NCBI GenBank assembly: GCA_020081605.1
Contig: JAHREC010000016.1
Location: 1,116,001-1,180,000 of the forward strand
Direction of reading: 5' to 3'
DNA: 64,000 nt
Source of the DNA: Albifimbria verrucaria
Lineage: Eukaryota > Ascomycota > Sordariomycetes > Hypocreales > Stachybotryaceae
In this document: one piece after another, positions 1 to 11,257 of the stretch
Layout of the letters: every line of letters begins with the position of its first letter
Numbering within the stretch: position 1 is the stretch's first letter
The notes under the pieces: generated by a model
The model's input: only the letters and a program-made list of their open reading frames with translations
Told to the model about the DNA's origin: nothing
Databases searched by the model: none
Translations under genes and position numbers: made by a program

Positions 1-421
1 ACACTACTCGCGGGGGCGTTCTGTTGTAATAGAGCAGGCACGTCGATGGTCTCGTTCCCCGCAGCAGCTCGCCGAAGGAGGGAGAGGTGGGCTCGCCGTC
101 AGAGCCCTCGGCCTCGTCCTCGTTGGGCGAGGCGTTGTCAGCGGATGCGCGGCCGTTCAGCTGTGGGCGCGAGTTGTTGGTAGACTCGGCAGCATCACCG
201 TTGGCTGGCTCGGCGTCCATCTCGTCCTCGACGTCGGAGATGTCCTCATCACTGTCGGCATCGGACGAAATCTCAATGGTCTCGACTCCAGCGCCCTGAA
301 CGGCGTCTGTACCGCTGACGAGGGTATTCGATTCGTCAATTGTGTTCTTCGTGGTCGGCCTTGCGCTGGACTTGACAGCCGGGGCTGCCAGCCTGCCGGG
401 CGCTTTTCGCTTCGTCGACAT
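1..421 (-). CDS. Utp5-like SSU processome protein, N-terminal part (partial)
   Basis: Likely a nucleolar U3 snoRNP / small-subunit processome protein of the Utp5 (WDR43-like, Utp12-domain) type, which acts in 18S rRNA processing. The start ATG is at 421-419 and begins MSTKRKAPG. A basic N-terminus is followed by a long acidic, Ser-rich linker, then the conserved-looking stretch SFGELLRG near residue 120. The gene runs off the left edge, so no WD40 or Utp12 domain is visible. At the CCCC run (57-60, plus-strand reading) one base appears to be missing. Adding one base would continue the protein as NETIDVPALLQQ, so the frame break is probably a sequence error. It is divergent to the bromodomain gene, with about 2.8 kb between starts. 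The identification rests on remembered family pattern only; a different acidic nucleolar protein is possible. Confidence 0.5.
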   Translation of the reverse strand, partial: MSTKRKAPGRLAAPAVKSSARPTTKNTIDESNTLVSGTDAVQGAGVETIEISSDADSDEDISDVEDEMDAEPANGDAAESTNNSRPQLNGRASADNASPNEDEAEGSDGEPTSPSFGELLRGTRPSTCLLYYNRTPPRVV

Positions 422-3183
422 GGGCATGAGAGGCACGAGGGTGGGAGGTGTGGTGGGAGGGAGGGGTATAGCGTCGCCGGATGTTGAACTGAAGTCGATC
501 GACGAGCGGCCGAGTTCAGAGTCGCCAGCAGCGAATGATTACCGGAGTTGTGTGCGAGGGGTGCCAATGCCGTTCGCCGACAATACCTTGCCCAAAGTTG
601 ACCAGAAAATTTCACGACAGTCCCTCTACATGGATGAACTTTTTTGGGCCGGGTCTGGATTGAGCGGACCTTTCCCCACATAGCGTAGCGATAAGATTGC
701 TGACATAACATCGATAAGAGTCAGGTGCACATTCACGTGATTGACACCAAAGAGAGTCACATGATCAGACTTGATGAGTCATAGCCACGCCTCGGGTTTA
801 CGGAAAGGCCGGGTAACTTGTCTTGTCTGACGCTACACTCCAGTGCCTCAAGCGCAGCTCATGACGCCTCGACGTATTCGCTATGGGCCGTTTGATTGGC
901 CTCGTCATGGCTCAAGGTCGAGCTTGAGCAGCCTCGCACTGATTGGCCCGGCGCCCAGCGAAGGTCCCACCAGCACCCGTGGATTGGCTGCTTGCAGCAT
1001 GCGACGAACGCGACCAGAGACGGAGGAGCGCGACAGCGTCGCGTCGTGATGTTCCGGCACGATGCTGGTCCCCGGCTCCGTTTGCAGAAGCTTCGGGAAT
1101 CCTGGAGTTGCAAGTGTTTGGACAAGGTGGTCTCGTTGCCATGCTGTCACTAGGTAGATAGTAAGTTTTGCGGAGATGGATTGGCATTGGCAACGTGATT
1201 AACATCCAGGGTTCCATCGTTTACTACGTCAGATGGAGAAAGAGTCTCCAGGCTCCAGTTACTTGGATGGCGCATCGATGAAGCTGCGCATGCTGGAGAA
1301 TCTGGGCACTTGCTGGGTGGACGGCCACCAGGCGCTCATGCCCCGTTAAAAGCATAAGCTCAGCGAGATTAGGAAATGTCGCGATGGGGTTAAACCGGAT
1401 TGGGGCTTGGAGATGAACCTGTGGGTCTGTTCAACGAACGCGACATCCAGCTCCAACCGTGGCATGGCCGACGATTGTTGATTTGAAGAAAAATATCCTA
1501 GGACATGGTTAGGGGACAAAGGGCATGGTATCCACGATGGGCTTGTTTGTTCGTGGGGCGCCTTATCAGATGACCCAAGGTGTTTTGCATTCGTGGTTCA
1601 AGGGGCCCAGCTTAGTGAGGCAAGACGGGACAATACGCTGAAGATTTGCGGCTTGGCTGTATTGAGTAGTCGGAGTTAGCATCTTCTCCGACCGGGACAT
1701 GATGTTGATGCGCAAAAGGGAAGTCTGTTTCAATGACAAGGTATTATTAGATGAGTACAAGGTGAGAAAATAAAGCATCGATCGGGATGCTCGTCAAGGA
1801 CTCTTTTGAAGACGATGGTCAGTGTTGAGTTGGGATGGGGGCGTGTGGAAACGGCAGGGGATCTGTTTATAAGAATACTGGGAGCCGTTACGGAGAAACA
1901 GACAAGGTGTCTTTGTTGTGCTTGGGCGGAAGGGCTTCTGCATAAAAGATGCACTGCACTGATGGGATGAAGACTGCAGCACAGAGCAGGGGCAGTGCAG
2001 CGCAGAGCAAAAGAGCAGAGCAGAGCAGAGCAGAGCAGCACAGCAAAGCACACAGCAAAGCAAAGTACAGCAAAGTACAGCAACAACGCATGTAAGTGCC
2101 GCGCGGAATGAAACAGACACATGCTTGCACTGGCCCAGCCTCGTGACTTTTAGCCCCAGCCTCGTGGGCTCGGATTACTGTAGGTGAGCGCTGTAGAGAA
2201 AGAGAAAGAGAGCACAGCCCAGGAAGAAGCAAAAAGAGGGAGTTATGAACACGCCCCGTGCAGGCAGGACACGCCCCTGCACCGGGGCGCTCGGCCAACT
2301 AAATTTTTTTCCCAGCCTTTTCCGTGCCCCGATAGAGACAAATCAACGGGGCCCGCGAACTTTGCCTTTCTCTCTCATAAATACCACCGCGCCTCCGACC
2401 CGGCAAATTTCACTGACGTGCACGCGCTTTTCCTCGCAGGTCCCTTTCCCTCCCTCTGCCTCCGTCGCAAAAAAAAAAAAGAGGTACCCGCCCCCAAAAC
2501 AGCTTGTCGCAACCACAACCGCGGCTCGCATCGCAATCGCAATCGCATCCACTCTCCTGCGATCAACAACCACCACCACCCAATCCATCCCTCCTTTTTT
2601 ATTACAACCTCTCCCTCTTTTCCTCCTGCGACTCGTCCTGCCGTTCTGGTACTTTGATAATATTTTTGCGCCGCCGTTGATCCCGCGCCTTAATTTACAT
2701 ATCTTCGATTTCCTTCCTTGAACGCGCCTTGACAAGCATTCACGTTTCCTCTGCCGCCTAGAGCGTGACGACCCATCCCGCCGACGAGTTTTCGAAACGA
2801 TCAGACGCAGCCTGTAGCATCGTCGTCGCGTCGCATCACATCGCATCGCATCGCGCCGCTTAATTCACTTGCACCTCTTGCTGTGCGCTCCCTCCGTCAC
2901 GCGAAGTCTCCCGCCCGCTCCGCTCTGTTCCGCTCTGCTCTGCGCCACTCCCGACCGACTCTTTCGTCGCATCGAGTCATCGCAGCTGCCATCGTCGCCA
3001 CGCCCTCACCTGCACACGCACGCGCGCATCTCTATATAACTGCAGCCACCCCGCGCTCTCGCCCAGTTTTTATTCCTCCACCTGCACACTCTCAGCGACC
3101 TATCGCGCGCCTGCATCCCGACTGCTTTTCATGGTGCGCCCTACGGCCTGAGCTCTTCTCATCCTAGCGCTGTCTCCCCACGA
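422..3183. promoter_or_regulatory. Divergent intergenic region and 5' leader of the bromodomain gene
   Basis: I see no convincing gene here. About 1976-2090 is an AGC/AGAGC-rich low-complexity tract (repeated gcagagca and acagcaaag words). About 2400-3180 is strongly pyrimidine-rich on the plus strand, typical of a long fungal promoter and 5' leader, with an A12 tract near 2470 and a TATA-like tctatataac near 3030, about 150 bp before the bromodomain start codon. Short open frames here look like composition artefacts. Confidence 0.5.
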
Positions 3184-6145
3184 ATGGCAACCATGGCGTC
3201 CTCTGCCTCGGACGCCTCCAAGCCTCAGGATGTCGACGTTGAGGTCAACAAGGAGCCCAAGTCCGAGATCAACGGGTGAGTCAAACCCTCTGTTTCCTCT
3301 TGCGCTTGTGCGCTGCCTATTAGCTTCCCGGTGCTAATGCAACTTCAAGTCATGCGTCCCCTGTCGCCGATGCCCCCAATGGCACTGCCGCAAAGTCGGA
3401 GGATGAAGCACAGCCCGCCTCGAGCAAGCCTTTGGTTAACGGCAATGGTACCACGGAAGAGCATGTGACGTCTAACGGACATGTTGCGGCCGACAAGTCC
3501 AAGTCTCCATCACCAAACAAGGACCAGGACGATGTAAAGCAGGAAGATAAGCAGACCGAGGCCAAGTCCGATGTCAAGGCAACTACCCAAGACGCTTCGG
3601 CGGCGAGATCCTCTGAAGACATCGACATGTTCGCCGATTCCCCTGAGAAAGAGAATGCTGAGTCTACCAGCGCCGATGCGCAAACAGCAAAGCCTTCAAG
3701 CGATACCAAGACGGAATCTTCCTCGGAAAGGCAGCCAGCTCCTGATGCAGAGATGACTGAACCGCCTTCCGCAGACGTCAAGACTGAGGCTTTAGCAGAC
3801 AAGCCATCTGGCCAGGACGCTGCTGTGACGACACCGGCCAAGGACAGCTCCATCACGGAGAAACCAGCCGACGCCGACACTGAGATGACCGAGAAGCCAT
3901 CTGAAGCTGCGACAGCTGACTCCAAGACCAACGTGCCGTCGTCCAGCGATGCTCTTCCCACATCCGAAGTTGACCTTCATCCCGCAAGCATGTCACAACT
4001 TGCAATTGAGTCAACAGAGCTCGACAAGTCGTCCGCTGATGTCTCCATGACGGATGCGCCAAGTGCCAAGGTTGCTCGGGAACGCGAAGAAGAATTTGGC
4101 GACGAGCCTGCGCCCAAACGCGCTCGAACTGAGCCAAGGGAAGACGAGACCCTGATTCGCGAGTCGTAGAGGTGGCCACGGAGACAACTACCAGCGGCGA
4201 GCCCCCAGCCCTCAGTAACCTGGGCAAGTGGCAAGACCCAGAGACAAACGGCAAATCCTTCACGCCATTTCAACGACGTGAAATTAGAAAGTTCATTGCC
4301 AAGATCAAGAAGAGCAAGCTCGGCGCTTCCTTCAAGGACTCTGTACAAAAGATGTGGCCAGGCTTGTGGGACAGCTACGTCGCAAAGGTTGAGAAACCAA
4401 TGGACCTGGCTGAGATTGATCGCAATTTGCGAGACGATCGCTACCCCACAGTCGCCGATTTCAAGAAGGACTTGTCACTCATCTACAACAACTCATACTC
4501 GTTCAACGGCCCAGCTCACGATGTCACTTTGTCGGCGTTCAGGGCTGTCAAGGCCACCTGGGAAGAGGCCCTTCTCTTCCCTGTAGAAGAACCTACCAAA
4601 CCCAAGCCACTCCCGAAGCCCAAGCCCATGCGGGAAGCCCGGGTCATTCCCAACGAGTCGGCGAACCGCCGACAGTCTACAGGCCCTGCCACAAGCCCCC
4701 GCCCCAGTGGCAGAGGTAAAGGCCGCCCCACCTCCCGTTGCACAACCGCCCGCGTCTCTGCGACGTGACTCAACCGCCGAGGGTGACCGGCCCAAACGGA
4801 CGGTGCGAGCTCCTAAGCCCAAGGACATTGACTACTCCACAAAGCCTTCTCGTAAGAAGCTGAAGCCCGAGCTACAGTTCTGTGACGAGGTTCTTTCTGA
4901 GTTGATGCTCCCTAAAAACGAACGTCTCAACATGTGGTTCTTGGATGCCGTCGATGCCGAAGGCCTGGGTATTCCCAACTACTACCAAGTCATCAAGAAG
5001 CCGATGGACATGGGTAAAGTCTCGCGGATGCTGTCAAACGGCGACATCTCGGGCTTGAAGGATTTTGATAAGAACATGAGACTCATTTTCACCAACTGCT
5101 ATACCTTTAACGGACCACCAGCTCAAGGCAACCCAGTTTCACTTGTTGCTCAAGAACTCGAGAACCTCTACAACTCCCTGATGAAGGGCAAGGAATCGTG
5201 GTTGGCCAAGCACGCCAAGGCCCACGCTCCTCCTACTACAGCCTCCAACGCTAGTGACGATGACGAGGATGAGGACGACGAGGATGAGGAGGATCCTTCT
5301 GCCGGAAGCGACCTAGCCAAGGAGGTTAGGGACCTGGAGGCGAAGCTGCAGGAGGAGAGCCAGAAGCTGACACAGCTGTTTACTGCTGACACTCCCAATC
5401 AGTCAATGATTGAGATTCAGCAAGGCATCGTTAGTATGGTGCAGCAGCACACGCTAAAGGCCAAGCAGACACTCGCCGAGTATCGCCAGAAGCACGGCAA
5501 GTCTAGCAAGAAGTCTGGAAAGACTGCCAAGCCAAAGTCAACAAGCGGATCGGCAGTACGCAAACCGAGCAACGTAGCCCCACCCAAGAAGTCTGGCCCG
5601 AAGAAGTCTGGAAAGAAGAATCTTACGGCCGCCGACAAGGATCAAATCGCTAACGCCATAAATGATCTGGATTACCCTCACCTTGACCGTGCTATCGACA
5701 TCATCAAGCGCGACACGGGACAGGCTGTAAGTTTTTTCCTCGCTAACTACGGATTCAAACATGACTAATTCTGTTAACAGGAGAACACTGATGGTGAGCT
5801 TGAGCTCGACATCGACCAGCTCAGCAATGAAGCACTGCTTAAGCTTTGGGAGCTCTGTAAAAGGTCCTGCCTGGTTTCGGCAAAGACTCAACCGTAGGCA
5901 ACTCGTCGCCAGAGGTCCCTAGGACTTCGGCCAAACAGTCTGCCAAGGCGGCAGCGGCTTCATCATCCAAGTCGAAGAAGAATAAGCCCATGAGTGCGCA
6001 GGAACAAGAGGCTAGAATTGCCCAGCTGCAGTCATTGCGCAACCTCTATAAGGGCGATGGAAGCGCGGCTCAGGCGACCGATGTTACTCAGGCGCCAACG
6101 CCCACGGCTGAATCGAGCGATGACTCGGACTCGGAAGAGGAATAA
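3184..6145 (+). CDS. BDF1: BET-family double bromodomain transcription factor (Bdf1-like)
   Basis: Nuclear acetyl-histone reader of the Bdf1/BET family, which works with TFIID and chromatin remodelling. Exon 1 starts at ATG 3184; introns are 3276-3349 and 5727-5780. After a Ser/Thr/Glu-rich linker (~240 residues) and an APKRAR basic motif comes bromodomain 1 (about 4290-4590, with MWPGLWDSYV and the acetyl-lysine Asn in IYNNSYSFNGP). Bromodomain 2 follows (about 4880-5170, YYQVIKKPMDMGK and FTNCYTFNGPP), then an acidic run, a Lys-rich tract and a NET domain (about 5620-5870, LTAADKDQIANAINDL). The protein ends ESSDDSDSEEE, about 945 aa. Three apparent single-base indels break the frame: about 4148 (one base missing), about 4696-4700 (one C too many) and about 5858 (AAAA, one A missing). 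All conserved domains lie intact on either side, so these look like sequence errors. Family assignment is very secure. Confidence 0.93.
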
Positions 6146-6692
6146 ATAACTCGCAACGAGAGGAGCCTCTGGTGCCATATCCGTGCCTAAGCGGATTTTA
6201 AGAGAGATGATTTGCTGTGTTGTTGCGTGCGTGGTATGGTTTTGTGCGCTGCGGGTTGAGTTGAGCATGGAGCAATGAGCAGTGCTACTTGAGCATTGGC
6301 AGGCGCGTGTTAAAGATGATATCATAATCATCGATTGGATTTCTATCAACTTTGGGCACTCGGTAGAGGAGGAACCGCGAGAGCATTTGGTTTCCACGGT
6401 ATAACCCGTGTTGAGGATGGGAAGTAGATGGATAGCATACCCTAGGTCTCGCGAAGAGACCAAAGATGTTGCTCTGATAGCTGGGGTTGGCAGTAGGCAC
6501 CCCTTGGGCAGTATTTGTTGTAGCATGAATGTAAAAATATGCACATTTCACCAAGATGATGCAGTGTCTCGGTGTGACGATTTAAAGAACGCGGTTGCTT
6601 TTAGGATGCTTGGATTCATTCAAGTGGCCCCTGACCATGTTGCACAAGACCATGATGGTACTTCGTATCTACGTATGATTGGGAGGGCACAC
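6146..6692. other. Intergenic region between convergent genes
   Basis: This lies between the tail-to-tail bromodomain and Nudix genes and should hold both 3' UTRs and terminators. I see no supported gene or repeat. Confidence 0.5.
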
Positions 6693-7705
6693 TTATACGT
6701 CGGGAATAGTGGGCATCGGCAGCCGGCGCCGCAACCGCGAACAAATCTCAACGTATGCGGCCTCACCCTCCGTCTCGGGCGTAACCAGGCCATGGCGCAC
6801 GAGGAAGTCGATAAGCACCAAGCACACATTGGGCTTGAACTCGCCGGCAAGCATGCGTCGACGCACCTCCGCAGCGCCCATCAGCACGAACTCGGCTACC
6901 TCGTCGTCGTTGGGTGACGGCGGGGAACGGAGGACGACATTTCCAGGTCGAAGACGTGGACTACGTCGCCGTGGATGAGACTGGTGCGTGGGTTGCGGTT
7001 GAGGGCCGTGACGATGCCGGTGGGCTTGATGAGCGGCTGGACGAGGGAGCTGGGAGGAGGCTTCTTCGTCGCTTTCGGCGACGATGCATGCGAGGGGAGT
7101 CGGTGGCTTTTACGCCGCCGGCGACGGTGCTGTCGAGCATCCCCGGGTAGGTGAAGAGGTGGCTGCTCCGGCGCGCGACCCATATTTTCATCTCGTCGTC
7201 TGGGCTTCCGCCACGTACGTACGCCGTGAGATGAGCACCACGAGTAGCAATCCCGAACAACGTCGCGGCGAAGCGCTCAACGCGGGTGAAGTCCCGGGCG
7301 CCGAGAATGCGGAAGTACTCGCTGTGTCGTCCGGCCAGGACCTGGGGAAAGAGGTCGCCGTCAATGGCCGCGTCCACGGCCCGCTGGAACGCATCGCTCG
7401 CGTTGGCGCCCTCTGCCAGCGTTATGGCCCGCGCGGCATGGTCCACGGTGAAGGACGACGGCCAGGGCATCTGCGTGACGACATCCGGGTGGATGAACCC
7501 GTGGGGCCGCGGATCCGGGGCGAGCAGCAGGCGGTAGTACGGCGTGTGGTCGTGCTCGAAGCCCAGCGGGACGCTGAAGCAAGGCCGTGTGCGTCAGACA
7601 AAGCCATGGTCCTGGATAGTCGTCCGCCGAAGCGAGTAAAGGGTGAGGGATAGCTTACTTGTCGACGGCGGTAATGAGGGCCAGAAGGCCGTTGCTGGCC
7701 GCCAT
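6693..7705 (-). CDS. DUF4743 / Nudix-type hydrolase (thiamine-pyrophosphokinase-related)
   Basis: Probable Nudix-fold hydrolase with an N-terminal DUF4743 region, like the fungal Nudix/TPK-related proteins. Exon 1 starts at ATG 7705-7703 (MAASNGLLALITAVD); the intron is 7574-7658 (GTAAGC...TTCAG). Exon 2 gives NVPLGFEHDHTPYYRLL, then TLFGIATRGAHLTAYV and YPGMLDSTVAGGVKATDSP leading into a degenerate Nudix box (CIVAESDEEAS). The Glu-Glu pair is kept, while the usual preceding Arg is Ala. The end reads CLVLIDFLVRHGLVTPE. Two frame breaks lie at GGGG runs (7094-7097 and 6922-6925, plus strand). Restoring the second gives PNDDEVAEFVLM, which joins the two parts smoothly. About 309 aa. The substrate cannot be told from sequence. 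Confidence 0.75.
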
Positions 7706-8481
7706 GGTAGCGGTGAGTTTCTTTCCAAGAATAGGAACGACTCGGTTTAGCGATGATTACGCCAAGACGCTTGAGTCATTCGGCCTTTGGCGTTGAGTTT
7801 CTGTTGCAGCCCGTATTTCGGATTTACAGCTTGAGGTTTGCCGTGCTTGGTTTAGCTGCGTCGAGGGTCGTTGGGGACTGCAAAGATGAGTCATAACCTT
7901 AGTTGAACGTCGACTGGTTGGTTGGTCATGAAGCTGGAGAGTCGTTGATGAGCTGGTACGTATCCTATACTGTGCCAAGACTGTGGAGTTTCTGCTATCA
8001 TCGTTGCAACTGTACATTGACTTCCCAATTTATTACCATGTTATTGTAAATTTATTATAATTCTAGCCGTTTATTAGTAAATATTTTATAGAATATTTGT
8101 CGAGATATCTGCGCTAGATATGCGGAATTCCTGCCCTCCCACTGTAGAAGAGCTCGTTGTGGCCTCTGTTTCGGAGCCATGCTTGCATGCACCATAAAAC
8201 CGGGCTAATGCAGTGTAACTTTGATGCCGTCAAGCTGCAGATCAGCACCGTAGCCTCTTTACGCTCCGGCAGTGTGAGGAGAATCCTATGGAAATTACTA
8301 ATGCGGAGTCGTGCGACTGCTACACATAAGAGGCTCCCGCACCTGCTGTTAGATACGCCTTGGCCTTACTATGAGTTGCTAGAACGCCGTGAAGGGCTTT
8401 GGACTTCTCTTCTGCCTTGACTTAAAAATAATCACCCGTGTACTTATTCTATCTTACCTGCTTACAATACTTGGATCCATT
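7706..8481. promoter_or_regulatory. Divergent intergenic region, AT-rich core
   Basis: This lies between two divergent genes. The stretch 8020-8110 is strongly AT-rich (runs of ttattaa and tttataga). I see no gene that I can support. Confidence 0.4.
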
Positions 8482-9832
8482 ATGGATAAACTACAAAGCA
8501 TCCTCGAGGCACATGTTGCATCGGGGAAGACACCAAGGATAAGCTGCTCGGTGCTGCCTTCGTAGTGGTGAACAAAGACGGTGAGTGAACTACACTCCGT
8601 CGCAGATCGACATCTCATAGCTTTTGAAGAAGTATTATACTCTGGCGGCGCTGGTCGTATCGATGTCCCTACAGATTCTCGCAAATTCGGACCCGATTCA
8701 TTTACATGGGTTGCATCCTTGACCAAGATTATCACCGTTACCGCTGTCATGCAGCTTGTTGAGCGAAAGGCTGTTGGACTAGACGATGATATGAAAGACC
8801 TCATTCCCGAGCTGGCAAAGATGCAAATTCTCCGTGGCTTCGACGCGGATGACAAACCTATCCTTGAAGACAACCCCAAGCCCATTACTCTCCGGTAATC
8901 ATCCTTGTCGCCCAGTATGCCTTCGTCATAGTGCTAAGCAATACAGCAACCTCTTGACACACACCCTCGGCCTGGGCTATGATCTGGCTGATCCGGATCT
9001 GGTGAAATGGTCCAAGGCGGTGGGCCGAACGGCGAACAACCTCCAATGGAGTAAGGAGGGGTTCAACACGCCCATCAAATTCGCTCCAGGGAGGGCTGGT
9101 ACTACGGCGCTGCTGTCGACTGGGCCGGTCAGGTTCTGGAGAAGATTACCGGACAGACACTCGGAGCGTACATGCAAGAAAACATTTTTGAGCCTCTGGG
9201 CATGAGAGACACGACGTTCTGGCCGGAGAAGGTGCCCCAAACTGCTGACCGCACTGTCGCGTACACATTCCGCATAGACGGGTCACTGCAGCCTGGATCG
9301 GCACCTGTTCCTAAGGAGCATGAGATCGAAAGCGGTGGTGCCGGCCTTTTCACGACTCCTCACGACTATGCTATTTTCCTTCGGGGCTTTCTCCACGGTG
9401 AACTGCTAAAGGACGAGACAATAAACGAAATGTTCCGAGCGCAGCTGAATGAAGCACAGGCTGGCATGCTAGAGCTCATATCATACAACATAGGCATTCA
9501 GGATGCATTCGCGCCCGAGTTCCCTAAAGGCCTCAAGCTTAACCATGGGATTGGTGGTGTGCTGAACATGGAAGGCGTCCCAAGCAAGCGACGCAGGGGA
9601 GCATGATGTGGAGCGGCATGTGCAATAGCCGTTGGGTATGTATTCCACTGCGTCCATCTCAAGTATCGAGCTAGTTTGAGGAGGCTGCTAATGTTTGACG
9701 CAGTGGATTGACCGCGAGACGGGTATCGCGGCCGCCTTGTTCGTGAATGTCCAACCACATGGCGATCCTGTGGTCGTTAGTTTGTACGATGCACTTGAGA
9801 AGGCAGTGTATGAGCATCTCATCTCAAAGTAA
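8482..9832 (+). CDS. Beta-lactamase/transpeptidase-like serine hydrolase (LovD/esterase type)
   Basis: Class-C beta-lactamase-fold serine hydrolase of the fungal esterase/acyltransferase group. The start is ATG 8482 (MDKLQSILEAHV). The SxxK nucleophile motif is visible as VASLTKIIT (about 8710-8735), followed by LLTHTLGLGY, WYYGAAVDWAGQVLEKITGQ, PLGMRDTTFW and a C-terminal WWIDRETG. Introns: 8581 to about 8629, 8895-8946 and 9636-9703. Three frame breaks sit at G runs: 8523-8526, about 9088-9095 and 9596-9599. Adding one G at each restores the family pattern (for example FAPGEGWYYG), so the gene is probably intact in the organism. About 394 aa; no secretion signal, so probably cytosolic. Its stop codon is only 23 bp from the stop of the convergent SET gene. 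The substrate is unknown; it could serve detoxification or secondary metabolism. Confidence 0.85.
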
Positions 9833-9855
9833 AAACTAGACTGCCAACCCTATAT

Positions 9856-11257
9856 TTAATCTTGCGGTTCCTCCTGCTCTTCTCCTTGTTCAAAGAATTC
9901 ATCTGCATCAATCGCCTCAAGAGTGTTCTCCAATACCTTCCTGCACCTCTCTCGGTACTCCAGCGCTATCAACTGGTTCCTCTCGAGGTTGTCCTGGCCA
10001 GACACTTCGACATCCGTTTCCATAAGTCGCTCCAGCTCCTGCATGACTTTGTGTTGAATGATGCCTACCAAATGTTCTAGGATCTCACGACAGTCCTCCC
10101 TGCTTGTCCAGAAATTAAAAGCTGTTGGCGACGAGCGTCTGAAGCTTCGCCTTCAAGACCCTCTAGGGCGGGAGCAGCCGCAGTTGGTGTTGCTCAGGCA
10201 CGAGAGCACAGAAAATGTCCCAGACCATCGCTGGCTGGACGTGTTGGAAAGCACGTAGGACAGGTGTCTCTGCGAGACCGGGCAGTTGTTTGGAACGTCC
10301 GAGTACTGAACTAGGATGGTTCATGGGCCGTAACGAAATGAAGTACTCTTCCGAGGGGCCTGGGTCATTTGTGCGTTTCCGTACGTGAATATAGTCATTG
10401 TGAAGCTCGTCAGAAGTAGGAATCATGAACCCATACCCAAGTAGCAGCTCGGCATTCGTCTTCATACTATAGTTGTTGTAGACCTGCTCCCCGGGTGCAT
10501 GCTCCTTGCCCACTCGGAGCGTGCAGGTGCTTGCCTCGGCACCCAACTCCCACCGGACGGTGTTTGTCATGTCGTGGTTTCCAATGTCAAACAGCGGCAG
10601 AAGGACGGAGAAGTCATCCACCTTGACGCCTTTAGGGAGGCTTTTCTGCTGTGTTTCCGACAAGACGAGGCTTGGTCTGAAGCTGCGGCTTGAGAAGATG
10701 CAGTAAGCCCAGTGGTACAGCACGGGTTGAAACGATTGAGCTAGTGAACTGTTTCCTTGGTGAAGGGCAAGGAGTTTTTGTGTCTCGCTAATTTCATTCT
10801 TTACGTCTGCTCTGATCTTCTGTATGCCGACTTCAACATTCGTACCGTCAAACAGCTCGATGTCGTCCGAGTCCCAGAAGGGAGGCAACGCCCAGGAGCT
10901 TGCATTCTCGGGTTGAGGCAGAGCTTGGATATAAGGCCACCAAAAAGAGTCCTGGCCTTTGAGATATTCCTTGACCAGAAACAAGCGTCCAATAACATGT
11001 GGTGCAAGCCCGGTCAGTAGTTCCTTGGCCAATGACTCGGGACTGTTGTCAGCGAGCGCATTGACGTAGGACAGGGTAAGCGTGCTGGGAATGGTAACGA
11101 TTGGTTCGTAGGGCTGGATGGGGGTGGCGGCAGAGGGTTTAACGCGGAATGAGAGGCCTGTCTTGGAATCTTCATAGACCTCTACAGAAGGGTGAAGCTG
11201 CGCGCCGTGCTTGGTGGCCCATTCGACCAGGGTCGCTGTTTGCTGGTTTGCATTCAT
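9856..11257 (-). CDS. SET-domain lysine methyltransferase-like protein (SETD3/RKM type)
   Basis: Member of the SETD3 / Rubisco-LSMT-like / fungal Rkm group, which methylates non-histone substrates such as ribosomal proteins. The start is ATG 11257 (MNANQQTATLVEWATKHGAQ). The split SET domain shows LAPHVIGRLFLVKEYL, SFWWPYIQALPQP, VLLPLFDIGNHD (the conserved NH motif) and YNNYSMKTNAELLLGYGF. The substrate-binding C-terminal region reads TSREDCREILEHLVGIIQ and ends in an acidic tail, EEQEEPQD. About 467 aa and single-exon by eye. Frame problems: an in-frame TAG at 10165-10163 followed by readable sequence in the same frame (VLKAKLQTLVANSF), then a shift at the AAAA run 10117-10120 (plus strand) where one base too many is inferred. 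Sequence error is the likeliest cause, but the TAG could be a real premature stop. Confidence 0.8.

Noticed and set aside
5168..5398. Minus-strand poly-Ser frame
   Set aside because: It is the antisense of the acidic run in the bromodomain gene.
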